From Nitrospirota bacterium (GTDB lineage: Bacteria > Nitrospirota > Nitrospiria > Nitrospirales > Nitrospiraceae), in NCBI GenBank assembly GCA_016195505.1, contig JACPZN010000046.1:1-5944 (forward strand): a stretch of 5,944 nt of DNA, read 5' to 3'. Of the stretch, positions 1-5,420 are shown piece by piece. The notes beneath the pieces were generated by a model. That model was not told the DNA's origin. It saw nothing but the letters and a program-made list of their open reading frames with translations, and did not search any database. Position numbers and translations under genes: made by a program. Numbering within the stretch: position 1 is the stretch's first letter; each line of letters starts with the position of its first letter.

Positions 1-459
1 AATTACACCGCCCTGAGCTTTTTCTCTGAGGGAGGGTTCCGGCATTTTCTTTCCGCCTTTTTGATCGCCGATCTCAATGGCCAGCTGCAAACGGCGGATC
101 CGCTCTTCCATCTGACGAACGGGTTTTCCGACAGGGTTGTGAAACTTCCGGCGGGCTCGCGGGTTTATAAGAAGACCCTCGGCAAATCGGCCCTTATGAA
201 CCCACGGCGCTACGGTGCAATGACCTCACAGGATTACACCCGTGCCAAATTATCAGTATTTACCAGAGAAGAAGCTGGAGCAATCGTTGCCTATCTGGAA
301 TGGAAACGGGAACAGGACGATGAATTCCATCGGGACGAGATCGATGCGGCGCTCGACGGCTTCTGGCGTCGACGGGCGAAAGAGGCCCCGACCCAAGAGT
401 CGTTGCGGCAACATGTCCACGTGGAAACTGAATATATGAAGGACCTTCGAGGAACTTGA
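1..459 (+). CDS. Hypothetical protein, possibly DUF6714-like (5' end outside window)
   Basis: The frame is open from the first base to the TGA at 457-459, giving 152 visible codons, so the true start lies upstream; the TTG at 61 is only an internal codon. The visible part begins with an aromatic-rich stretch (LSFFSEGGFRHFLSAFLIAD), followed by a DPLFHLT segment and then FTREEAGAIVAYLEW before a charged helical tail rich in E, D and R. The order 'end-of-meal-like FRxFLxAFL segment, then DP..LT, then FTxEEAxAIVxYL' resembles the small uncharacterised DUF6714-type proteins as I remember them; this is pattern resemblance, not a database match. There is no signal peptide or membrane segment in the visible part, so it is probably cytoplasmic. 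The next small gene starts 11 bp downstream, suggesting co-transcription. Function unknown. I am confident that it is coding, much less so about the family. Confidence 0.75.
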   Translation, partial: NYTALSFFSEGGFRHFLSAFLIADLNGQLQTADPLFHLTNGFSDRVVKLPAGSRVYKKTLGKSALMNPRRYGAMTSQDYTRAKLSVFTREEAGAIVAYLEWKREQDDEFHRDEIDAALDGFWRRRAKEAPTQESLRQHVHVETEYMKDLRGT

Positions 460-470
460 AAAAGGACAGT

Positions 471-668
471 ATGCCGACCTATCAATGGAACGAGAAAAAA
501 CCCACAGAACCAGGCTGGTACTGGTTTCGCGGGCAAGCCCACGAAGCCGATCCGTTTATCGTACTCGTGGACGAGGCGGGACAGTTTCAATGGCCGGACG
601 GCGGGTCTCAGGAAGTGAAATTGGCCAAAGGGGAGTGGGCGGGGCCGATTGAGGAGCCTAGTGAATAG
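471..668 (+). CDS. Small tryptophan-rich hypothetical protein (65 aa)
   Basis: A 65-residue acidic protein. I chose the ATG at 471 because AAAGGA (461-466) lies just upstream. A TTG at 456 in the same frame would add five residues (MKKDS) but overlaps the stop codon of the preceding gene and has no properly spaced ribosome-binding site. The sequence has five tryptophans (W6, W17, W19, W41, W56) and the motifs PTEPGWYWFRG (residues 11-21) and GEWAGPI near the end. A 'PGWYW' block near the N-terminus and a 'W-GP' block near the C-terminus recur in small uncharacterised bacterial and phage proteins, where they probably form a compact beta fold; that fold is inferred. No signal peptide or membrane segment is seen. 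It sits 11 bp after the upstream hypothetical gene and is probably in its operon. Function unknown. Confidence 0.7.
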   Translation: MPTYQWNEKKPTEPGWYWFRGQAHEADPFIVLVDEAGQFQWPDGGSQEVKLAKGEWAGPIEEPSE

Positions 669-859
669 CCGGGAGCGGTCGGACTGTCGTTCTTGCTCGC
701 TGCCCGCGCACGCAAATCTATTATAGTGTTGAAATTAAGGGCGGTGCTCGGCCAATGCGCGCGGTGAAGGACGGGCTAACGCCTTCTTGGCTCGTCTGTC
801 GGTAGAGGGAAGAAAAGTATCAGCAAGCTCTGAAGGAGCATTGGTAAGGAAGACCTCAT

Positions 860-869
860 AGGAGAAAGG
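860..869 (+). promoter_or_regulatory. Ribosome-binding site that marks the TTG start at 878
   Basis: AGGAGAAAGG is a good Shine-Dalgarno sequence ending 8 bp before the TTG at 878-880. It is the only convincing ribosome-binding site upstream of the helicase. The TTG it serves opens a peptide (MSTKHDSNHPS) in frame 2, whereas the helicase body is in frame 1. This mismatch is the main evidence for a frameshift at the 5' end of the helicase gene. Confidence 0.7.
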
Positions 870-877
870 TATCACGA

Positions 878-927
878 TTGTCTACTAAGCATGACAGTAA
901 TCATCCCTCCATGGCCCGCTCGCCACG
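878..927 (+). other. Out-of-frame N-terminal codons of the helicase gene (frameshift near 915-917)
   Basis: From the TTG at 878, frame 2 reads MSTKHDSNHPSMA, a plausible polar N-terminus for a DEAD-box helicase, and then turns into Arg/Trp-rich sequence (RSPRWMRW) typical of an out-of-frame translation of GC-rich DNA. Frame 1 has a TAA at 898-900 and then reads GPLATLDALGYEEPTPIQ into the helicase. Adding one C to the CCC run at 915-917 joins the two as SMAPLATLDALGYEEPTPIQ, which has the normal layout of residues before the Q motif. The restored protein would be about 566 residues. This could be a homopolymer sequencing error or a real one-base deletion. Confidence 0.65.
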
Positions 928-2577
928 TTGGATGCGCTGGGCTACGAAGAACCGACGCCGATTCAGCGTGAGGCGATTCCGCCATTGCTGGCCGGGAAGG
1001 ATCTGTTGGGTCAGGCGGCTACCGGTACGGGCAAGACAGCTGCTTTTACCTTGCCGTTGCTCCAGCGCATCGCGCATGTGGCGAAGCAGCGTCCCGCCGC
1101 GCTTATCCTGGTACCGACCCGTGAGCTCGCAATCCAAGTGGGTGAAGCGGTTCAGCGGTACGGCAAGGAATTGAAGATCAGCGTATTGGCCGTATATGGG
1201 GGGCAAGCGATCGGCCCACAGTTCCATGCCTTGAGACGGGGCGTCGACGTCATCGTGGCGACGCCGGGACGAGCCCTCGATCACATTCGCCGCCAGACTT
1301 TGAAGCTGGCACATGTACAAACCGTCATACTGGACGAGGCCGATGAGATGCTCGATATGGGCTTTGCCGAAGATCTCGATGCCATCCTCGAACAAACGCC
1401 TGCCACTAAGCAGACGGCGCTGTTTTCTGCGACGATGCCACAGCGCATCAAGTCGATTGCGCACCGCCATCTCAAGAATCCCGTCGAAATCACCATAGCC
1501 AAAGAGCCGGTCAAGCTCGGGGCGACGCCACGCGTCCAACAGACGGCCTATGTGGTGACCAGGCAATATCGCGGTGCGGCTTTGGCGCGGGTGTTGGATG
1601 TGGCCGGCCCAAAATCCGCCCTGGTGTTCTGCCGGACGCGCGTGGAAGTAGACGAAGTGACTGCCATGCTGAACAACCGTGGGCATCGGGCCGAAGCAAT
1701 TCACGGCGGCATGAGTCAGCCTCAGCGCGATCGTGTGATGAACGCCTTCAGGGCCGGACAAACAGAACTGCTCGTCGCGACTGATGTCGCGGCACGCGGA
1801 CTCGATATTCCCCATGTCTCGCACGTCATCAACTACGATTTGCCGTCATCGGCCGAGGTCTACGTGCACCGTATTGGGCGGACCGGCCGCGCCGGAAGGG
1901 AAGGCGCGGCGTTCACGATTCTTGATCCGCGCGAACAGCATCTCTTGCGGAGCATCGAGCAGCACACGAAGGCGAAGGTAACTGTTGCGCCGGTGCCGTC
2001 TGTTACCGATCTCCTCGCGAAGCGATTGGAACGGACCAGAGCCGCCGTGCAGGAGGCGATGCGAGCGGACGATATCGAAGAGTTCAAAGAAGTCGTGCAA
2101 GCCATGGCCGCTTCCGGTGATACCACGATGATTGCGGCGGCGGCGCTGAAACTCATCTTTCGTGCGCAGGGTGGTGAGCGAGTCGAAGAGGACATCCCCG
2201 CCATGCCGATCAGACCGTCTGACCCGCATCGGCAGGGGCAACGCCAGGCGGGCTTTGCCGAGCATTGCTATCGCGGAGCGCACGCGAAACCTGGCGAACG
2301 ACATCCGATAGGCAGGCCCGGTCGTGGAGGACGGGAGCCCGGCATGGCACGTGTGTACATCGGAGCAGGGCGGGAAGTCGGCATCAGACCCGGCGATCTC
2401 GTCGGAGCTATTGCGAATGAAGCGAAGATCAATGCCAGCGTGATCGGCGCCATTGAGATCGAAGACCGGTTTTCGATCGTGGATGTTCCGACGGAGCTGG
2501 CGAAGGGAATCGTGGATGTGCTGAGCCGCTCGCGCATCAAAGGGCGCAAGGTGCCGGTGCGCTTCTTCAGAGACTAG
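928..2577 (+). CDS. deaD: DEAD-box ATP-dependent RNA helicase with C-terminal DbpA/CsdA RNA-binding domain
   Basis: Cytoplasmic ATP-dependent RNA helicase that unwinds short RNA duplexes; relatives act in ribosome assembly, mRNA decay and cold adaptation. In the 549 residues counted from 928, the motifs appear in order: Q motif with PTPIQ (9-13), Walker A ATGTGKT (31-37), PTREL (63-67), GG (91-92), TPGR (112-115), DEAD (136-139), SAT (167-169), VFCRT (233-237), TDVAARGLDI (285-294) and HRIGRTGR (314-321). All catalytic residues are intact. An Arg/Gly-rich linker (about 410-472) leads to a C-terminal domain (473-549, from MARVYIGAGR) of the DbpA/CsdA RRM-like type. The TTG at 928 is only the first in-frame start after a TAA at 898-900 and has no ribosome-binding site. 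The real start is probably TTG 878, with a one-base frameshift between them, giving about 566 residues. The domain order fits DeaD/CsdA better than the shorter DbpA; the exact orthology is inferred. Confidence 0.93.
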   Translation: MDALGYEEPTPIQREAIPPLLAGKDLLGQAATGTGKTAAFTLPLLQRIAHVAKQRPAALILVPTRELAIQVGEAVQRYGKELKISVLAVYGGQAIGPQFHALRRGVDVIVATPGRALDHIRRQTLKLAHVQTVILDEADEMLDMGFAEDLDAILEQTPATKQTALFSATMPQRIKSIAHRHLKNPVEITIAKEPVKLGATPRVQQTAYVVTRQYRGAALARVLDVAGPKSALVFCRTRVEVDEVTAMLNNRGHRAEAIHGGMSQPQRDRVMNAFRAGQTELLVATDVAARGLDIPHVSHVINYDLPSSAEVYVHRIGRTGRAGREGAAFTILDPREQHLLRSIEQHTKAKVTVAPVPSVTDLLAKRLERTRAAVQEAMRADDIEEFKEVVQAMAASGDTTMIAAAALKLIFRAQGGERVEEDIPAMPIRPSDPHRQGQRQAGFAEHCYRGAHAKPGERHPIGRPGRGGREPGMARVYIGAGREVGIRPGDLVGAIANEAKINASVIGAIEIEDRFSIVDVPTELAKGIVDVLSRSRIKGRKVPVRFFRD

Positions 2578-2663
2578 CAGGGGGTTGAAAAAGTCGCTCT
2601 TTCCACCCCTCCAGCATGAGCTTGTTCCGTGCACGTGCCATCGGCTCTTGTGCCCCCAGTCGC

Positions 2664-2693
2664 TTGCCTCGCCCATTCGGCAAGGCGTAAGAT
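2664..2693 (+). promoter_or_regulatory. Possible promoter with overlapping inverted repeat, upstream of the CBS gene
   Basis: TTGCCT (2664-2669) and TAAGAT (2688-2693) are separated by 18 bp and each match four of six sigma-70 consensus bases. The inverted repeat CTTGCC (2663-2668) / GGCAAG (2679-2684) overlaps the -35 element and could be an operator. Transcription would begin near 2700, about 30 bp before the ATG at 2729. Both matches are modest, so this is only a candidate. Confidence 0.3.
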
Positions 2694-2718
2694 CGGCCAC
2701 CATTGCTTACCTATTTAC

Positions 2719-2726
2719 AGGAGGTG
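2719..2726 (+). promoter_or_regulatory. Strong ribosome-binding site for the CBS gene
   Basis: AGGAGGTG is a near-perfect match to the anti-Shine-Dalgarno sequence, with the AGGAGG core ending 4 bp before the ATG at 2729. It fixes this ATG as the start and rules out the in-frame TTG at 2585, which would add 48 residues of unconserved-looking sequence. Confidence 0.85.
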
Positions 2727-2728
2727 CT

Positions 2729-3496
2729 ATGTCCGTCCGCACCACTCCCCAAAAAACACGGGTTTCTTTCGATCGAAGTATCGAACGGATGAGAAAACAG
2801 CTTGCCGAATTGGCCCCGTTCTTGGGCAAGGGCAAGCCGACGCGCAGTCTGGAAGAATTCGACCTGGAAACCGAACGGCTGATCGGAGAACTCCTGGGGC
2901 AGACCTCCGACCTGCTTCATGCCTACGAATATGCCGAGCTGGGAGAGGCGGCAGGACTGGTCAACATGACGGACGAGGCGCCGGAAGGCACCGGCATGGA
3001 TAGCCAGCGGCAAAGCTTGTTGCAACGCAGCCGGGTGTTGGAAAGCTGTGTGTCCGAATTGGAAGCCCGCCGGTCTGCCGCACCGAAGAAAGCCAAGATC
3101 GGACAGACGCTCATCGGTCCGCAGATCGCCGAGCACATGACGGCCGAGATTCGGAGCGTGTCGCAGGACGCCAACCTGCGTGAGGCCGGCCAGCTGATGC
3201 ACCGCTGGAAGACTGGGTCCTTGCTCGTGACGAACAGCCAATCCTATGTCGGCGTTCTGACCGATTCGGCCTTGGCGCGTGAGGTCGTGGCTAACGGGCT
3301 CAATCCTGGGACGACCCCCGTGAAGGCTTGCATGCGCGCACCGGTCATTACCATCGAAGGCAACCGACCGATTATCGATGCCGTGCGGATGATGAAAGAC
3401 CAGGCCACCCGGCACTTGGCCGTAACACAAGACGGACAGATTACCGGGGTGATCTCGGTTTCGAATATTCTTCGATATTATTCCGGGGTGGTGTAA
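2729..3496 (+). CDS. CBS-domain pair protein with helical N-terminal region
   Basis: A 255-residue soluble protein. Residues about 1-120 are predicted by eye to be mostly helical and charged, with no recognised domain. Two CBS domains follow: CBS1 about 133-190, from IAEHMTAEIRSVS to GVLTDSALA, and CBS2 about 197-251, from VKACMRAPVITIE to GVISVSNIL. Paired CBS domains usually form a Bateman module that binds adenosine nucleotides or S-adenosylmethionine and controls an attached or partner protein. CBS1 keeps the common GVxTD motif (D179); CBS2 has Ser in place of that Asp (GVISVSN), so its ribose contact may be altered. There is no attached enzyme or membrane domain, so it is probably a stand-alone sensor whose N-terminal helices mediate dimerisation or partner binding (inference). 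A zinc-ribbon gene follows after 132 bp with no terminator between them, and may share its transcript. The start is supported by AGGAGGTG. Confidence 0.9.
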   Translation: MSVRTTPQKTRVSFDRSIERMRKQLAELAPFLGKGKPTRSLEEFDLETERLIGELLGQTSDLLHAYEYAELGEAAGLVNMTDEAPEGTGMDSQRQSLLQRSRVLESCVSELEARRSAAPKKAKIGQTLIGPQIAEHMTAEIRSVSQDANLREAGQLMHRWKTGSLLVTNSQSYVGVLTDSALAREVVANGLNPGTTPVKACMRAPVITIEGNRPIIDAVRMMKDQATRHLAVTQDGQITGVISVSNILRYYSGVV

Positions 3497-3628
3497 CAAC
3501 ACGTCGCTCGTTGTTCGTTTGCCGTTGCAGAACCGGTTGCGGTAGGTTTGCGCAATGCACTTCGCAATTCACGAGAGGCAGATTGTTTTCAGAACCATAC
3601 GCTCCTATCTCGGAACGGGAGGTGAAAC

Positions 3629-3988
3629 ATGGGGCCGACGAAAACGATCGTGAACGGAGACACGCTGCATGAAGCCGTGAGCGGCAAGGTGATCAAGGAA
3701 GGATTTGCGAACCGGCGTGAAGTTGAAGACTATGTGAACCATCATTATCTCGCCTTACCGGTCGTCGACAATGCGGGCAAGCCGTGGTTGCTTGATGGCA
3801 AGCCTGTGTATTGTTTCCGTGGGACGCAGTACGAGACTATCGATGATCAGCGGGTTCATCTTGCACGCTGTCCCGATTGCGGAGGGATGGGGATCCGCTC
3901 CGACGAATTTACGGTCGAATCTGATTGCATCCGTTGCACGGCCTGCGGCCATGAGTTCGATGCGCGGCTCGAAATGATGGAAACGTAG
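3629..3988 (+). CDS. Small zinc-ribbon protein of unknown function
   Basis: A 119-residue protein starting at the ATG at 3629, preceded by GGGAGGTG (3617-3624) at good spacing. The N-terminal two thirds form an unrecognised region with a VVDNAGKPWLLDGKPVY segment (residues 45-61). The C-terminal part carries CPDC (C81, C84) and CTAC (C103, C106), spaced as in a four-cysteine zinc ribbon, with an additional cysteine at C100. Zinc ribbons bind one structural zinc and often serve nucleic-acid or protein contacts, but nothing here says which. No signal peptide or membrane segment is visible. It follows the CBS gene by 132 bp and ends 31 bp before a strong terminator, so it is the last gene of its transcript. 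The cysteine pattern makes a metal-binding fold likely; the biological role is unknown. Confidence 0.85.
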   Translation: MGPTKTIVNGDTLHEAVSGKVIKEGFANRREVEDYVNHHYLALPVVDNAGKPWLLDGKPVYCFRGTQYETIDDQRVHLARCPDCGGMGIRSDEFTVESDCIRCTACGHEFDARLEMMET

Positions 3989-4019
3989 CAAGGCTTGTCG
4001 GGCTTGATGCTGGACGAAT

Positions 4020-4054
4020 GCCCGCAGGATGTGCGTCCTGCGGGCCGCTTTTTT
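4020..4054 (+). terminator. Rho-independent terminator after the zinc-ribbon gene
   Basis: Positions 4020-4029 (GCCCGCAGGA) pair perfectly with 4036-4045 (TCCTGCGGGC), forming a 10-bp GC-rich stem with a 6-nt loop. A short CGC spacer and a run of six T (4049-4054) follow. There is no matching A tract on the left side, so it acts on + strand transcription only. It ends the CBS/zinc-ribbon block and separates it from the methyltransferase gene. Confidence 0.92.
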
Positions 4055-4222
4055 GTAAGAGCCATGCGGTAATGGGCCTACGTCTCGCGCGAGCAGCACG
4101 GGATGCTCTTCCCGGAGTCGCGTGCACAGTGACAACGGAACGGGCGGAGCGCACGAGGCGCCGGATGGATCGAATGACAGAAGCCCCGTCCGCACGTAGC
4201 CGTCCGCCCAGGTATTCGGATG

Positions 4223-4229
4223 AAAGGAG
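4223..4229 (+). promoter_or_regulatory. Ribosome-binding site that fixes the GTG start at 4237
   Basis: AAAGGAG lies 7 bp before the GTG at 4237-4239. The same reading frame is open upstream to an ATG at 4018, but that extension runs through the terminator hairpin and reads as Arg/Ala-rich sequence with no family resemblance. The GTG is therefore the better start. Confidence 0.8.
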
Positions 4230-4236
4230 CGACGCT

Positions 4237-5256
4237 GTGACTAAAGGGCAGTTGACTCCTACGAAGATCATGCAGCTCGGCCTCGGATTTTGGGGGTCGA
4301 AAACCTTGCTGAGCGCGATTGAACTCGGGCTCTTTACGGAGTTGGCGAAAGGTTCGTTCACGTTAGAAGGCCTTACCTCACGCCTGAACCTGCATACTCG
4401 CAGCGCGCAGGATTTCTTCGACGCGCTCGTCTCGCTGGGCATGCTCAAGCGCACCGGTACGCGTTATGCCAATACACCGGAGACAGCGTTCTTCCTCGAC
4501 CGGAACAAGCCTTCGTACGTCGGCGGGATGCTTGAGATGTCTAATGCGCGGCTTTATCGATTCTGGGGGTCGCTCACCGAAGGTCTCCGAACCGGCAAAC
4601 CGCAGAACGAAGCCAAGACGGGGGAAGATTTTTTCGGCGCACTCTACGCCGATCCGGAACGGTTGGAGGGCTTCCTCAAGGCCATGACCGGCCTCAGCAT
4701 CGGCGCCGGACGTGCGATCGCCAAGAAGTTTCCATGGAAGAAGTACCGGACCTTCGCCGACGTCGGCTGTGCACAAGGCGGCGTTGCTGTCGAAGTCGCC
4801 TTGGCGCACAAGCACCTCAGCGGTCTCGGCATGGATCTTCCAGTGGTCCAGCCGGTGTTCGAAGCCTATGCGCAGGCCAAGGGTGTGGCGCCGCGGGTGA
4901 AGTTTCATCATGGCGATTTCTTCAAGGACTCGCTCCCGAAGGTTGAGGTGATCATCATGGGACACATCCTCCACGACTGGAACCTCGACGAAAAGCTGAT
5001 GCTCCTGCGCAAAGCCTACGATGCGCTGCCACCACGCGGAGCGTTGATTGTGCACGAAGCACTCATCGACGATTCCCGCAAGAAGAATGCCTTTGGGCTC
5101 CTCATGAGCCTGAACATGCTCATCGAAACGCACGGCGGATTTGACTTCACGGGAGCGGACTGCCGCAAGTGGATGAAAGAGGTCGGGTTCAAGCGCACAC
5201 AAGTCGCACGACTCGCCGGACCGGACGGCATGGTTATAGGATTTAAGCAAGGATAG
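4237..5256 (+). CDS. SAM-dependent O-methyltransferase, CrtF/COMT-like (Methyltransf_2 family)
   Basis: A 339-residue cytoplasmic enzyme that should transfer a methyl group from S-adenosylmethionine to a hydroxyl of a small molecule. Residues about 15-90 form the winged-helix dimerisation domain of this family (LLSAIELGLFTELAKG, then LVSLGMLKRTGTRY and a TPETAFFL strand). The Rossmann domain follows: motif I ADVGCAQGG (174-182), an acidic residue for the SAM ribose (D200 in GLGMDLP), HHGDFF (224-229) and HILHDW (243-248). In plant COMT-type enzymes the His of the HDW motif is the catalytic base, so H246 is the likely equivalent. Length and layout are typical. Motif I is DVGCAQG where most relatives have DVGGGxG. 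The substrate cannot be named; hydroxyneurosporene, quinone-like and phenolic acceptors all occur in the family. It is a single-gene unit, flanked by a terminator upstream and a repeat-rich gap downstream. Confidence 0.92.
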   Translation: MTKGQLTPTKIMQLGLGFWGSKTLLSAIELGLFTELAKGSFTLEGLTSRLNLHTRSAQDFFDALVSLGMLKRTGTRYANTPETAFFLDRNKPSYVGGMLEMSNARLYRFWGSLTEGLRTGKPQNEAKTGEDFFGALYADPERLEGFLKAMTGLSIGAGRAIAKKFPWKKYRTFADVGCAQGGVAVEVALAHKHLSGLGMDLPVVQPVFEAYAQAKGVAPRVKFHHGDFFKDSLPKVEVIIMGHILHDWNLDEKLMLLRKAYDALPPRGALIVHEALIDDSRKKNAFGLLMSLNMLIETHGGFDFTGADCRKWMKEVGFKRTQVARLAGPDGMVIGFKQG

Positions 5257-5270
5257 CCGCGCGGGAGAGG

Positions 5271-5338
5271 TTGATCTGGTTCATCTGGTCTGTTTTGTTC
5301 ATCTGATTAGTCTAGTTCCACCAAACAGACCAAATAAA
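5271..5338. repeat. Converging degenerate 9-bp tandem repeats
   Basis: On the + strand, five consecutive 9-mers run from 5271 to 5315: TTGATCTGG, TTCATCTGG, TCTGTTTTG, TTCATCTGA and TTAGTCTAG. After five bases, two more 9-mers follow on the opposite strand: 5321-5329 reads TCTGTTTGG and 5330-5338 reads TTTATTTGG when reverse-complemented. Because the two sides face each other, TGGTCTGTTT (5286-5295) and AAACAGACCA (5323-5332) can pair perfectly over 10 bp with a 27-nt loop. No T run follows, so it is not a standard terminator. The area is noncoding. The function is unknown; it may be a member of a dispersed intergenic repeat family. Confidence 0.6.
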
Positions 5339-5344
5339 CACAGA

Positions 5345-5356
5345 AACCAGCTGGTT
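5345..5356. promoter_or_regulatory. 12-bp perfect palindrome, possible regulator site
   Basis: AACCAGCTGGTT is its own reverse complement over all 12 bp. It is centred about 67 bp upstream of the start of transcription inferred from the -10 element at 5406-5411, a place where activators often bind. No regulator can be named from the sequence. Confidence 0.35.
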
Positions 5357-5375
5357 CTCGCGCGTCACGGTCCAT

Positions 5376-5402
5376 GGATGCTGGCAGACCTTTTCAGCAT
5401 CC
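5376..5402. promoter_or_regulatory. 8-bp inverted repeat next to the oxidoreductase promoter, possible operator
   Basis: GGATGCTG (5376-5383) and CAGCATCC (5395-5402) are perfect inverted copies separated by 11 bp. The right arm touches the TG of the extended -10 element, so the repeat covers the region where RNA polymerase would contact the -35 zone. A repressor bound here would block transcription. As RNA it would form a hairpin, but no T run follows it, so I do not call it a terminator. Confidence 0.4.
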
Positions 5403-5411
5403 TGGTAAAAT
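5403..5411 (+). promoter_or_regulatory. Extended -10 promoter element; near-leaderless start
   Basis: TGGTAAAAT has the TG-n-TAAAAT form of an extended -10 element, with five of six bases matching TATAAT. The -35 candidate CTGGCA (5381-5386) is poor and 19 bp away, as is often tolerated with extended -10 promoters. Transcription would start near 5418, only a few bases before the ATG at 5421. No ribosome-binding site is present between, which agrees with a leaderless or nearly leaderless mRNA. Confidence 0.5.
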
Positions 5412-5420
5412 CTTCTTGCC

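Noticed and set aside
671..705. Possible terminator after the small Trp-rich gene
   Set aside because: GGG-AGCG can pair with CGCT-CCC only with a bulge and a 20-nt loop, and no T run follows.
693..724. Possible helicase promoter (TTGCTC and TATTAT)
   Set aside because: The -10 is good but the spacing is 20 bp and the -35 is weak; no better pairing was found in 669-877.
901..1824. Long open frame on the - strand opposite the helicase
   Set aside because: It lies wholly antisense to a gene with all DEAD-box motifs, and its product is rich in His/Arg with no recognisable domain, as expected of a shadow frame in GC-rich DNA.
1846..3502. Two long - strand frames (1846-2703 and 2711-3502)
   Set aside because: They are antisense to the helicase C-terminus and the CBS protein respectively, have no ribosome-binding site, and read as unstructured Arg/His/Gly-rich sequence.
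3495..3515. AACAAC/GTTGTT hairpin at the end of the CBS gene
   Set aside because: A 6-bp AT-rich stem with a 9-nt loop that overlaps the stop codon and has no T run; too weak for a terminator.
3551..3611. Near-repeat CGCAATGCAC / CGCAATTCAC followed by TTGTTT and TATCTC at 17-bp spacing, as a promoter for the zinc-ribbon gene
   Set aside because: Each promoter hexamer matches only three of six consensus bases and the short near-repeat could arise by chance.
5382..5398. Sigma-54 promoter (TGGCAG...AGCA) before the oxidoreductase
   Set aside because: The GG and GC doublets are two bases too far apart for sigma-54, which tolerates almost no change in this spacing.
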